Notes: a model not told the origin generated them from the sequence alone. A DNA stretch of 64,000 nt from Norana najaformis (GCA_964023275.1 OZ029927.1:1-64000); one strand, 5' to 3'. Positions 20,601 to 32,145 are shown, counted from the stretch's first letter. A program made the numbers and translations.

Positions 20601-20900
20601 TCCTGACCTGACTTCGACCATCCCATACCCTTAGTACTGTGATGAACCAAAATATATGAATCTGTTTGGACACCTTTAAAATTCCTTGTTTCCAAAATAT
20701 GTCTCATTTCCTTTAAACGCTGCTCTAGTCTATCAATTCGTAGGCCTAAGTCGAAAGTGTAAGCCAAAGGCGGTAGCAGCCACAAGATGTCGTTAACAAT
20801 TGTATAACTGTACATGAGTGTAGTTTCTATTTAACGATGCCTTGTAATAACAAAAGGTAATTAGCGTCGCCCTCCTCATTTATCCAGGCACCATCCAACT

Positions 20901-21390
20901 AAAGGCATCACTTTCTTTAATTGGTTATTACTTTAATTTATAATTGACATCCCTGACAAAATAGCATTACAGTGTCAAAAAGTGAGAGCAGTCAAGGCAT
21001 GTCTTGACAGTAATTACATGTTCCAGTTTTTACCGACACCTTCTTGCTGCCAGAGAGACGTTTACAATGAGTTTTGCTTATATTAAAGGAAGAAATGATT
21101 TTAAAGGTGTCCAAACAGATCCTGATATTTTAGAGCATCGAATGTTAAGCGTCACCTTGTGGGTACCAGGGCCGAAGACTTTCACCTAACCGTAAAGAGA
21201 AACTCACATTTGGTGTTACGACAAGCAAAAGTCAGCGGCAGAGCTTTGAATTCAATATAACAATCGGCGATCATTTATCGCTCAAATTCTAACATAAAAA
21301 GGGGCAAGCATTAAGCTATTTGGTCCAATTGGACACCTTTAAATCCGTTTATTAAACTTTATATATAACCATCATTAACATTATTATTAT
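20901..21390. other. Composite-repeat stretch
   Basis: Forward A (about 21030-21060), reverse B (21085-21118), forward A (about 21145-21185), giving a repeat spacing near 118 bp. Then forward B at 21326-21365 with ATATATAACC. Confidence 0.65.
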
Positions 21391-21391
21391 C

Positions 21392-21493
21392 AACTCCGCC
21401 ACTGCTTGTTTGGGGGCAGTGCCTAGATAAAGGAGGAGGGCGACGGCAACGACCTTTGATGCCATAAGATGTGGCTAAACATTGGAACTACTA
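21392..21493 (+). mobile_element. Element C copy (internal deletion)
   Basis: AACTCCGCCACTGCTTGTTT, then AGTGCCTAGATAAAGGAGGA (lacks the CAGTCCCAAGC piece), ending ATTGGAACTACTACA. Confidence 0.8.
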
Positions 21494-22324
21494 CACTTCG
21501 ACTATTATGAAGACTGAAGGCAGACAATTGGCATCCTCTCGGCTTCCAGCCGTTTATGGCATTGACTTCAGTATTCTACAATTTCTTTCTTTAAATGTAT
21601 TTCATAGGCCCTTATTATATGCTATTCGATTGGCTCCAATCGCACCGCCAACCCAACTCAGCTACACTGACCGTATACTGTCAGTGGGGAGATCAGGCGG
21701 TGAGGAAGAGGACTTTCCGTCCTCAAGTGCCGAAGCTAAGAACAATTAAGTGTCGACTGACTGCTTTCTTGTCTTCTTCTGTCACCATTGTTGAGAGGGT
21801 GGTGCTGGTCATCAAGATGTGAATACGTTTTGCTATACTGAGGTAAAGGGGTGGCTTTAAGCCCGACTTCGTCTTCGAGGCTTTTTGTGCCTTATGCTAA
21901 GTCATCCCTCCGACATTTTTTACTGACAATTTAAAACTCTTCACAACGCTTGGGTTGATGACTCACCTTAGGTCCCTTTGCTTTCCCTAAAGACCTCCTG
22001 GCTTTTGGCCGAACCCGGAAAACTTAGGAACCGAAAATGCGTAGGCCTCCCTGTTGGGCAAAACGTGGGGAGGGTTAAAAGCAGTTCTGGCGTTTCATTT
22101 TCGACTGCAGTGATGGCCCCTGACGCCACGAACTCTGTCGACGCCTTCAGATATGCAAAATACAGTACAAAGCAGTTGACCTGAAGAGATAGCTTTCAGT
22201 TTAGAGCGAAAAGAGTCTCTCTTTAAAATGAGAGGAGCACATAAGAAAGCTGATGAAAAAACGATTCAACTGTGCCATTCAGAACCTTCTTCGAGAAATG
22301 CAATAATTACAGTTGGCGATATAT
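21494..22324. other. Unassigned intergenic stretch
   Basis: No repeat or gene recognised. Short overlapping frames at 21471-21822 and 21978-22184 show no motif I know. Confidence 0.45.
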
Positions 22325-22830
22325 AAGTAATCGGATTCTTAATCGTAATCGTAATCGTAATCTCGAGAATTCTAAAGCGTCCAACGAAAGCCAAGTCGCG
22401 TGAATCAAAACAAAATCGCTAGGCAAAAGGGTTCGGTTCCGGGTCAAGATCCAGGAGTCAGGCAGGCAGACAGTCGGACGGCTACGGTGGATGGTGTTTG
22501 AAACTGAAGCGAGAAGAGAGATAAGGTGAAGATGAAGAATCAGGAAAAGATTTTTGGAAAAGAAATGTTTTCAGTCTTGAGTGAAAGACCTGCGCCAAAA
22601 CTGAAAGAGGTGAAGTGTTGGTGAGTTCGTAACATGGATCAGATAATTGTCGTAATTCTAGTGGGGATTTATTCCAGAGGGGTAGGGCAGCAATGGCTAT
22701 GGAGCGATTTCCAAATTTTAAGGATGAGGTGACGGGAGGGCGAAGAAGTGTTAGGAGAGACGAGGACCGGATTGAACGGAGTGGTTGGATTGGAAATAAA
22801 TGACGAAGATAGGAGGGTTGGGAGGATTGA
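22325..22830 (-). pseudogene. LINE family-2 C-terminus plus 3' UTR (best copy)
   Basis: Read on the minus strand, one frame decodes to LKFGNRSIAIAALPLWNKSP, LELRQLSD, LAQVFHSRLKTFLF. This is the usual CR1/L2-type LINE C-terminal block. It ends near the CACCATCCACCGTAGCC segment. The 3' UTR continues with TCTTGACCCGGAACCGAACC, GCGATTTTGTTTTGATT, CGACTTGGCTTTCGTTGG and a (GATTAC)n tail at about 22335-22360. This copy ties the many orphan 3' ends in the window to one LINE family. The N-terminal and RT parts are missing. Confidence 0.8.
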
Positions 22831-24260
22831 AGTGTGTTGTAGATTATTATAGATTATTATCACGGTATCAATGTGGTTTATGAAATAGAAACGGGGCAAT
22901 AACAGTCATTGTATTATCCATTGTTTAACAACATTTTGTGGCTGTCATATCCGTTGAAATCGAGCTTCGCTTCTATTCTACTAGGGATTGTTTCTAGTAG
23001 TAGTTCCAATGTTTAACGACATCTTACGACACCTTATGACATCAAAGCATCATTTTCCCATTGAGGTAGCGTCGCTTAAAATCATAAACCACACAGATTG
23101 ATCTCCGTCATAGCAACAAACGAGACATCGAACAGCAATTAACATCCAGAAAGCAGCGTGCCCCTCTAACGAACTCTGTTATATAAAATAAAAGTTTTCA
23201 AACCGTACACTTCCAGTATGAACACGCGGAAGTGGCATTTCCACCCCTACCCTCATACACCGACGCTAAAAAGTCCTATGGTGCCCGAGATATCTTAGGG
23301 GCAATTATCCGATGAGACACCGGTCTGTAATTTACGAAGAAAAACCCCCAGTTGAGACCATTCAAATGGGTATTTTGGTCTTCGCTTGTACAATATTATT
23401 CATTGTTTAAAGACACCTTGTGTTGGCCAAAAACCTACATTTCCTAAGAAATGGCTTACTTACTAGCGATTGAACGAAAACGAGCTATATATAAAGTTGG
23501 AAACAGCGATCTAAAGGTGTCTAAACAAAGCGTTTATTAGTAATGTCGAGTGTTTTGCGAATCGTAATCTGGAAATTTCAACAGCGCCACCCAACGAAAG
23601 CGTAGTCGCGGAAAACACCTTATTCGAAGGCAATACTGTAGCTGTGAGGATCTGGAGTTTGGGGTTTAAGTTGGCAGTTACGCAAAGCCAAGTAGCCAGA
23701 AACCTTAATTTCACATGTATGTATGAATCTCATATCCATGTATGTATTATGTATTTCATATTTATGTACGTATTATGCATGTATGTGTATGTGGATATAT
23801 TTTTATTGTATGCTCGTACTACGTGTTTGTTAAGCACCGGAATCATCTGCAGTGACCGTTGAACTGTTTGAAGCACTTGGACATAACAATCAATCCACGA
23901 GATAGACAGGCAGCCTATGGTGCGAGAAGACAGCAGACAGCGTTGTATTGCGTTCAGTCGAAATAGAGTCCTTCATTGGATGAGCCAACATCAAAACCCC
24001 ACCCCGTAGCACCGTGAGCCGTGAACGGTCAACAGAATAGTCTAATCCAGGCCACAGTACTCAGGTGGAATGCTGACGTCCGCAAATAGGGTGGGGAAGG
24101 TAGTTTCATCGCAAGGCACCTTCTAAATGCAGAACTAGTCTTTGTTCTCTACCGATTTTCGTAAACAAAATATTAACATCGTTTAAAAGATAGAATTTAA
24201 ACAAGAAATGATCACCGACGAATACTTTGCATTGAAAACCCAGCGTTGGTTGGCTTAAGT
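22831..24260. other. Composite-repeat stretch
   Basis: Forward module A at about 22918-22960, a truncated element C (about 22998-23050), and forward A at about 23403. Reverse B at 23480-23525 preceded by GCGATTGAACGAAAACGAG. A LINE family-2 3' end on the minus strand at about 23565-23620. A degenerate repeat E fragment on the minus strand at about 23940-24010 (CCCCACCCCGTAGCACC). No gene. Confidence 0.6.
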
Positions 24261-24261
24261 C

Positions 24262-24420
24262 GAGTGGAGCCAGAACGAAGCCGGGATAAAGGAGGAGGAG
24301 GAGGTGGAGGAGGAGGAGAAGGAGGAGGAGGAGAAGGAGGAGGAGGAGAAGGAGGAGGAGGAGGAGGGCGAAGCTGATAAAATCTGTTATGGCCCATGGC
24401 TTCGTTAAACAGAAACTATT
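24262..24420 (+). repeat. Element C-like remnant with expanded (GGA)n
   Basis: GAAGCCGGGATAAAGGAGGA opens as in element C, then the GGAGGAGGG segment has expanded to about 75 bp of GGA/GAA repeats (24290-24366). The element continues with GGGCGAAGCTGATAAAATCT and GTTAAACAGAAACTATTC. This shows microsatellite birth from an internal element C motif. Confidence 0.7.
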
Positions 24421-26003
24421 CAAGGTTTAGGGAAGGATGGCCGTTAGATATTGTTAAACAAAGGCAACTAGCTAACTGATCTGGCAGCGAAATGTCCCGA
24501 AAGTCTGCTTTATTTGGCATTAATATTAAAAGGCGCCCTCGCCTCTTATACACTCTTCTATCTGACGCTTTCCTGCCACATCCAGCAACTCTAATTAGAT
24601 CCAAAGCCATGCAGACTCCATTATATATATATTGCATCCATTCCAACTTTATATATATATATATATATTTGTTTAATCGCTCCGATATTTTGAACTCCCA
24701 CACTGCCTGCAGCCGAGTAGTGCCAGTCCCTAGCCTGGATAAAGGAGAAGGGCGACGTCTTAAGATGTCGTTAAATATTGTAAATATTGCAGTTGCTAAT
24801 TTCCGTGTATTCTAAATAAGGTCCAAGTCGCCACCAATCAGTCAAAACATATAAAGTAAGGTCGACGTCAACCAGCTTTTGCCGCCACAAGATGTCGTTA
24901 AACACTATGTACTACAACTAGTATTACGTTTACCTTAGATAGCTTTAAATAGCTTTTATCTGTCAATAGTTTTTATAGCCGTCAACTTCGCTTAACCGTG
25001 AATGATCCATAAATCGACACAAGAAAAAGTCCAATTCAATCTGAGCTAATAAAATCAATTCCAAACAGCCACTAAATCCTAGACATGTGGGGCAGAGTAT
25101 ACCTCTGTCCAACCATGTGTGTTCAGCGTATCTGGTCAAATTTATCTATTTTTTTCAACTTTCTGATCGACTGTTGAAAGCCAACTGAAAGACTAAATAG
25201 GCTAACAAGAGTAGATCTATGTGTCCATTCTGGCCATGCACCATTCTAACCCTAACTCTAACGAACTCTGTTCTGAGCAAAGGCCATCATCGCAAGGACG
25301 TTAGCCATACGGCGGGCGACCGCGGAAGAAGCAGAGTTGGATCCCGAGACAGAGAACTTCACTTAAGGAAGCAGCCAATCCGTAGAAAACGGACACAAGA
25401 GGGGACACAAGGTACCGAGAGTACATTTTAACATTTTAAAGTAGAAGGGGCGGTGATGTCGGTGGCTGAGGGCATAGAAGTGGGTTGGGGTCACCCAAGT
25501 CCACCAAGGAACCAATAGATAGCGACCGCTGCACAGTGTTTAGTGACATCTTACGGCTGTCATGGCACTTAACATCGACCCTATCCGATAGTTTGTCGTT
25601 GTAAAGGTAAACGAATTGAATGAAAATTAATGATATAATCTTGTAAAAACTGATTTAAAGGTGTCTAAGCGTAACCAAATATTCGTGGTATGGCGTGTTT
25701 CAAAAAGTTACAAAATATAGGCGGCCGTTGAAGTCGACGGTAACTCATCTAACAGGAAATCGTTAGCGGCCTAAATTTAACGCATTTAATTCGCTTTATC
25801 CACATTATAAATGCTTAATTTTTTAACAACCAAGAGAGCAGATTAGACTAGAAACGTTAGGGAACGTCGATATCAACGGTCCTGGTTGGCAAAAGTCGTT
25901 AAACGCTCAGTTCTATTGATAACATTATGTAACGCTTAGACACCTTTAAATCGCGTTTATATAAGATTATATAAAAGGTTATTTCGATTAATCGCAAGTC
26001 CCA
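24421..26003. other. Composite-repeat stretch
   Basis: Degenerate element C (plus) at 24692-24790. Reverse A at 24850-24905, forward A at 25540-25590, reverse B at 25645-25672. Reverse A at about 25865-25905 followed by forward B at 25933-25975. A short run of CTAACCCTAACTCTAACG at 25238-25262. AAGGTACCGAGAGTACATTT at about 25409 recurs next to the palindrome at 26349. No gene. Confidence 0.6.
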
Positions 26004-26129
26004 AACTCCGCCACTGCCTTGTTTGGGGGTAGTGCCAGTCCCAAGCCTGGATAAAGGAGGAGGGCGACGGCAACGGCCTTTGATGCCATAAGCTGTCGTT
26101 AAACTGAGGAACTACAATCGCAAGTCCCA
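25990..26129 (+). mobile_element. Element C, reference copy with 14-bp target duplication
   Basis: Body 26004-26115 is exactly 112 bp, from AACTCCGCCACTGCC to CTGAGGAACTAC. It is flanked by the perfect 14-bp direct repeat AATCGCAAGTCCCA (25990-26003, 26116-26129). The internal segment TGCCAGTCCCAAGCCTGGAT and the 3' half (GGCCTTTGATGCCATAAGC, TGTCGTTAAAC) define the family. There are no terminal inverted repeats and no ORF. Variable-length duplications and a 3' (CTA)n tail point to target-primed reverse transcription. From memory, the central segment resembles a conserved 3' region of RTE-clade LINEs, a possible partner; not verified. Confidence 0.93.
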
Positions 26130-26219
26130 TCCTGCTCTACGCCCCCAAATGTCAAGAAATTTGGATGTCAACGGCCTTTGATGACATAAGGTGTCGTTAA
26201 ACATTGGAAATTACTACAG

Positions 26220-26340
26220 TTTTTTTCTCTCTCTTTCTCTCTCTCTCAGCGAGATCTGATTAAACATCAGACAGACAGACAGACAGACAGACAGACGGAC
26301 ACACGGACGGACAGACAGACAGACAGACAGACATGGTTGA
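26220..26340. repeat. (CT)n and (GACA)n microsatellites
   Basis: TTTCTCTC runs at about 26221-26248 and GACA units at 26268-26332 with GGACACACGG interruptions. Confidence 0.85.
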
Positions 26341-26370
26341 CTGAGACAAGGTACAGAGAGTACATTTTAA

Positions 26371-26511
26371 CAATAACATCTTTCAGTCGACGTCAACGGC
26401 CTTTGATGTAGCAAAATAATATAGTAAATGAAACAACCAGGTCGGTTGTTTCATTTACTATATTATTTTGCTACATCAAAGGCCGTTGACGTCGACTGAA
26501 AGATGTTATTG
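26371..26511. repeat. Perfect palindrome, 68-bp arms, 5-nt spacer
   Basis: Arms 26371-26438 and 26444-26511 are exact reverse complements; the spacer is AGGTC at 26439-26443. Each arm includes a piece of module A/C (CGACGTCAACGGCCTTTGAT). A transcript would form a 68-bp perfect hairpin. Alternatives are a very recent inverted duplication or a foldback artefact of library preparation or assembly. Confidence 0.97.
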
Positions 26512-26762
26512 GTGTATACACGTTGTTTAAGGTTTCAAGGCAACCAGCGTCGTATACGTCGACCCTATCTTAAGTCCCCGTTATCAGCATCAGCATCAAA
26601 CACCGACTGCCGTTTCTGGCTAACGACTGGCACCACCTGACTAAAGGCTGTGGCGCAGTTTCTTTAAATAATTTTTATTATTATTTATAATCAGTATCCA
26701 TGGAAATTTAGCAATGTAGCGTCAGATAGTAACAGCATCGAGCTAGCTATTTAGCGAATGCG

Positions 26763-27021
<259 letters not shown>

Positions 27022-27139
27022 TCTAATATGTATTACTGACTGTTCAGCGAAATCTTGTGGCCGCTAACATCGACCTTCGAGTAAATATTTTCAGAAGAAA
27101 ATCAATCTTATTTCTAGGAGATCTGATGTTTCTTCCGAT

Positions 27140-27314
27140 CCTTACGATAGACAAAAACCATTCATCCTCCTCCTCATCCTCCACTTTCCATCCTTTATTC
27201 TCCTCCTCCCACTCCTCCTCCTCTTCCTCTTCCTCCTCCTCGACCATCTCCACCTCTTTCTCTTCCTCCTCATCCTCAAACGACGTCTTTGACTTCGTCA
27301 CATTACTAAGAGAC

Positions 27315-27357
<43 letters not shown>

Positions 27358-27425
27358 TACATACATACATACATACATACATACATACATACATACATGC
27401 ATACAGAGAGACAGACAGATAGACA
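27140..27425. repeat. Pyrimidine tract, (GACA)n and (CATA)n
   Basis: TCC/TCT-rich tract 27160-27285, then GACA tetranucleotides 27312-27356 passing directly into CATA tetranucleotides 27357-27400. Open frames here on both strands are repeat artefacts. Confidence 0.85.
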
Positions 27426-28125
27426 TAAGCAAACGAATTGGTGGTCTAGAGGTCAGAAAAAGAGGCTTTAGGCGATGATGATAGTAGAAGTCAACTTCCG
27501 TCGTTCAGTTGTCTTCATCGTCTGTCTGTCGCCGTCGTCGTCTCTCTTGGTCGAATTTCGTCGCTATGCGTACGTGTCCATGCCTGTGTGTATGTGTGTG
27601 TACGTGTGTGCGCCTGTCTGTGTGTGTATGTACTTGAGTATCTGATGCGAGTCTAATGAGTTGAATGAGGCTCAAATGAAATTGGCTCCAGTAACAAACG
27701 AAGGAAACGGACTCCTCCTTCTCCTTCTCCTCCCCCTCCTCGGTTACAACTTCTCCCATCAACTTCTTAGTAAAGAAACCCATCGACCGCAGCAGCAGTT
27801 CGGCAAAACATCATCACCGCCACCCATCAGAATAATATCATACCATCATCATCATCATCATCTTCACTATCACCACCACGACGGCGCCATTTTTTCACTA
27901 ATACTTATAATGTCGAACACTTCCTTGAATAATGAAGACAGCTGCTAATTGGGTCCTACCTGCTGAAGCTGAAGGCAACGAAGACGTCGACGGCGTCTGC
28001 TTCCGTTTCATCAAGAAATAATCCACAGTCATTTGTTGCTGATGGCTCATGCGGTTATCGTGACAGGGCCTTGACTCATCGGTGGCTCCTCGTGTATTTT
28101 ATGGATGGCATGGATGATCAACCAA
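27426..28125. other. Unassigned stretch with short microsatellites
   Basis: GT-rich patch (27590-27640) and CAT/CAC trinucleotides (27840-27880). No gene recognised. Confidence 0.5.
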
Positions 28126-28400
28126 CGATTCTTGTGCCTGCACAAAATAACTGTTCGGATGTCGGACTTTCTCGGTGACTGTCCAGTGCTTTGGAATTCA
28201 CTGCCCAGTTCTGTGCGTTTTGTTAGTTCTTTAATGTCATTCGACGAGGTCTATGCTAACCTAAGGTTGATCTGTTTTAACTTCTGAACTCCTAACTTGA
28301 ACCCTAACCCTGACGTCTGGTTTCTCTGATTTCTCTGATCAGTTAGATTTTGTCCCGGCTTCTCTAATGCATCGTTGTAATTGTAATTACGACAACTTTT
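28126..28400 (+). pseudogene. LINE C-terminal fragment
   Basis: Frame 28105-28287 contains CPVLWNSLPSSVRFVSSLMSFDEVY. It matches the LWNSLPxxxRxxxSLxxF signature at the C-terminus of CR1/Jockey-type LINEs, followed by a stop. The 3' region has TGTAATTGTAATTACGAC near 28375, resembling a LINE 3' tail. Everything upstream of the last 60 codons is absent. Confidence 0.7.
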
Positions 28401-29049
28401 ATGTAGCGTCGTTAATTAGCCAGGAGGAAGATCGACGGTGTTTGGCAAATTGCCAGAGCCAGTGTCCGACGTTAAAATAACTGAGTTTCAAATCGCTGTT
28501 TTAGTCTCGCGAACGCAACTCAACCTCATTCGTTCTGCGTCTTTACACAGATATCTTCATGATATCTGGTCAGAAGTGTTCGCAGCCGATCCTCGGCGAA
28601 ATAGAACAGTTGCCAAGCATTCATAGAAGGTGCATTGCGAATATTCCTAGTCAGAAGACGCAACTCTAGAGAAATCCATTCTAAGTCGATGATCCAATTA
28701 GCGATAAGGCCCGAAGTTTGTATTGTCAAAGTTTATGTAAAGAGAACAACTGTTCTTGGTGCAAAGGGATTGACAGCCATCCAGTCCAAAACCGTGGCAT
28801 ATGGTCCAATACTCAGCCTATACCGCTAGACTCAGTGCGATCTTAAAACAGGTGCGCTGTGGGATGGGCAGCCAACGAAGTAAACATCTTTTGCTCTAAA
28901 CTTGAAACGTACCTCTTCCAGTCTGTCTTTTGCTAATAATGTAATGTTTCCTGTTGTCCGGCTTCAAAGTTCACTTAGGGCCTATTAATATACAGTTTTC
29001 CATTTGCACGACAGTATTAAATGTCAACTGTATTGTATGTAACCAGAAA
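28401..29049. other. Unassigned, possible LINE remains
   Basis: About 28880-28950 decodes to FCSKLETYLFQSVFC, which looks like the KLKTYLF element of a LINE C-terminus. The remainder is not recognised. Confidence 0.4.
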
Positions 29050-29312
29050 CTAAACTGAATTTAGAGGTAACGCTAGCTAGTTCTTTTTAACTGCACGCGT
29101 CTCAGCTGTCTCATTCGTCCCAAGGGAAGGTCTGCATAGGTACAGTGACAATCCTACTCGCAGCAAGGCGTTGCGTTTTCTTGTAACCAGGGACGTCTTA
29201 TGCACCTGCATCAACTGCTCTTTCGCCAGGGCTGGACTGGGATCTTTTCTTGAGTATGTCTCTCAGAGGGGCGTTATATATGCTCTGAATGAACGAACGA
29301 ACGAACGAATGA
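29050..29312 (+). pseudogene. CR1-like LINE 3' end with (GAAC)n tail
   Basis: CTCTTTCGCCAGGGCTGGAC corresponds to LFRQGWTG, as in the LFRRGWFG end of the 4480-5820 LINE. It is followed by GGGCGTTATATATGCTCTGA and a GAAC/GAAT tail (29288-29315). Confidence 0.7.
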
Positions 29313-29785
29313 ATAAATGCAGGGGTAAGAGTGGCCTAATGTAACAGAATGGCAAAAGACCTGGAATTGCTGAAAACAGAAGCGACTACCAGAAGGTTTT
29401 TGTACTGATCCATCGTTAATGCATGGTCAATGACAACACAAGTCCAGAATGGAACAACTGAAAAAAGTGGAGTGAAGAAATATAATGGTCATAGGTCTAC
29501 CTGTCTCTTTTTCTTATCAACTGGTGCCAGATGAACTGCGTTTTGAAAGAAAACGTAGTCCTAGTTTTGACTTCTCCCGAGCGCTGCATCGGTCAGAGTA
29601 GTTGTCCAGAGATGACGCGTGAAGAGGATCCTGTAGCCGGGAGAGGAAAACACGGCGTTATAGAAGTCAGAGAAGCTGCTACGGTCAGCTGTGTCGATAT
29701 GTTGAAGGAAATAATTGGAAGGCGGCTGATTGGATTCCTCTTTCATGGATCCTATCCTGACACCCCTTCTTCCTCTTATCTCTCT
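29313..29785. other. Unassigned intergenic stretch
   Basis: No gene or repeat family recognised. Confidence 0.4.
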
Positions 29786-29945
29786 CTCCCCTCCAACCCC
29801 AAACACCACCACCCATAGCTGCCACGTTGTCTCTCCGTCCGACTTTTCTATCGTGACCTGGAACCGAACCATTTGTGACTTAGCTTTCGTTGGGCGCAGT
29901 AGAAATCTCGAGCTTAAGATTATAATTTTTCAGTGTTACTGTGAA
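29786..29945 (+). mobile_element. LINE family-2 3' UTR
   Basis: CACCACCACCCATAGCTGCC, TCGTGACCTGGAACCGAACC, GTGACTTAGCTTTCGTTGGG and AGTAGAAATCTCGAGCTTAA. The same order occurs at 49960-50160. The copy is 5' truncated and lost the typical middle (GATTTTGTTTTGAT). Confidence 0.7.
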
Positions 29946-32008
29946 ATGGAAACGCACGATCAATTAAACTAACGGTCCTGACGAGTGGGTCAGAGTTATT
30001 GCGTCGAAATAGCTTTTTAAAGACGTCTCTATGGAAAGCCTAAAATTAGGAGGATTGTAGTTTACGACATCTACAGCTGCCAAAGGTCGTTCATGTCGAC
30101 CGTCCACTACATACTAATTGTGAATCCGGCGAGAACAAGCAAAAGAGAGTAGGCGATGAGGAAGAGGAGAAGCAGAGAATCATGGAGGGCGACTTAAGCA
30201 ACTGCAGCCGCCGCCAGCAGACAACAAAGCAACGGCAAGTAACTTCTTCGTTCGACTATTAATGATGACGACGACAACGACGACAGATGCAATTAAAGTA
30301 GATACTCAACAGATGTCAAGGGAATAACATGACCTTGTTTTGGCAACAGTTGCATTAAAACAGTTGCATTAGCCGACACTAATAGAAGTTCTGTGTAGCA
30401 GGAAATCCGAAGAACGAATGCAGGAAGACAAGTTACAAGGATTATTCTTCATCGAAGCATTTCTATTCTGCAGCAGTCAGTAACATTCGAACGATTAACG
30501 ATTATAAATCCATACGAAATCATATTAATATTCGAAATAGTTAAAAGCCTCAAAATGTTATCGGCAGTCTGAAAATTTCGACAACAGACCGAGTATCTTC
30601 AAGATATTAAGACCATTCAGCTGTCATCAAAATCTCATCTTAAGACTCAAGACACACACGAATCTTCTTTGATTGACTAAATATTTACTAGACACAACCA
30701 TTTTAAAAGCTGCCAATAGAAATCTTTTTCAAGTGTTAAAACCAAAGAACCTGCAAACCAGATGACCTATGGATGGACAATATTGCTACCCAATCAGGAA
30801 CATGCAAAGTAGGTCATAGCTGCTCCCAGATCTATAATAAAATTCAGGTTTTAAAATAAATAACCGGAAAATCATTTCGCAGTACAGACACCATATTTGG
30901 CAATTCAGCTGATCAGTGAGAAAAGAGAAAACGAATAGGCTAACAAATGTAAAACCCTACGAATAGAAAACGTCGTGTGCAAAACGCGACATACACTGAG
31001 CACCAATTGATCTCCCGTTAAAATCGAATCTAAATTCTAACAAGATTCAATCGCTTAGGCTTAATAAGCAATCAGATCTAACTAGAAATAATGACCGAGA
31101 TCTCATAAATGATGCAGGTCCACAGTAGACTGATATCGGCTGAAGCAGAGCCTTGAAGCGCCAAGACACAATAATATCTTCTAAATGCTACTACTATCAC
31201 AAATCACTGATCCAAGGCACTCAACTGGAAAGACGAATATCCGAAAGAAAAGCCGTATTTGAACCATAACATTTGATTCAATGATGAATTCAATATCTTT
31301 TATTGTTAGAATGTTTTCTTAAAACCTCCCAACGGCAAAAGATATGGCGGCAGCAACGGTCGAATTCTCATAGAGACCGGAGTTGAACTTGTCCTTGTGA
31401 GATTGTCACGTAACAGCATCTTTAAAAAAGGCTCCTATTGTGGCTCAATGGACTGCGGCAAATCTTAGGTCGTCTGCAAGAGATCGCAGGTGACTCAGGA
31501 CTTGTGACTCCAAAGCAGATTAGCAGATTCTCTCGAATCTGTTACCATCTGGGTGGCTTCACTGGATGGAGCCAAGGTCATCTGCTGCGCTGGTCCTATG
31601 GTTTGAGTCTGGCTCAAAAGTACTTGGACTGGTAGCCAGACATCATCGGCGATGGGCTGTCGTCGTCTTTTCCGTCTTCGTTTGCTGCAAACATTGCACC
31701 TACAGATTTACGAATTTTACAAAACGAGGTCAAACAGGATAATCTTATCTCTCTAGGTACCTAAGTTAATTAAACAGCAATTCTCTGGACACATAATCAA
31801 GATCTAAAAGAGTAGATTAAAAAGAAGCCATGAAGCTTCTTGACGTTGATTAAGAACCTTTGCAACAATGAAGGTCAATCAGACATCCATGATGAGGAGT
31901 CAGCAATCTGAACGAAGATGACAAAAGCTTTCCAGCTGTTGGATTCCCCTCTCTCTCTCGAACTGATTATCTTTCTGCCTAAGGATGATGACTGTGACTT
32001 GGTTTTGA
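29946..32008. other. Module-poor stretch, no recognised gene
   Basis: One forward module A at about 30060-30100. The rest of this 2 kb is AT-rich unique-looking sequence. The plus-strand frame 31438-31635 (65 codons) has no known motif. The region most resembles ordinary non-repetitive intergenic or intronic DNA. Confidence 0.45.
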
Positions 32009-32145
32009 AGCGCCATCGACTGATGCCTTAAGCATTAGATCCCCGTGCGATAGAAGTTAATAATTAATTAAAACATGCACCTCTAAGCACTATCAGACCT
32101 CTTGAAGGGCGCTATATAAATGCTCTGAACGAAAGAATGAATGGA
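32009..32145 (+). mobile_element. Two LINE 3' ends in succession
   Basis: 32009-32065 carries the family-L end (AGCGCCATCGACTGATGCCT). 32090-32145 carries the family-1 end (GGGCGCTATATAAATGCTCT then GAACGAAAGAATGAATGG). Confidence 0.65.

Larger units (their letters stand above)
19840..20900 (+). repeat. Composite segment, copy 1 (partner 58470-59660)
   Basis: This roughly 1-kb segment aligns in order with 58470-59660. Shared order: AAAGCAATTTAAAGGTGTCT, TTTAACGATAT(A/G)TTAC, TTAnTGGTTATTTT/TTAGTTATTTT, module A, ATATACGGAAGTTGAACGAA, a second module A (CATCTTTTGGCTGTCA), a captured LINE family-2 segment, then forward module B and reverse module A, ending in GTTTCTATTTAACGAT. The two copies differ by element C insertions at different places, so C moved after the duplication or amplification of the segment. 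Confidence 0.8.

Noticed and set aside
24106-24423. Leu/Pro-rich 105-codon frame
   Set aside because: Generated by the expanded GGA run inside an element C remnant.
31438-31635. 65-codon frame with box A-like (TGGCTCAATGGAC) and box B-like (GGTTTGAGTCTGG) words
   Set aside because: The two words are about 150 bp apart, too far for a tRNA or usual SINE head; the peptide has no known motif.
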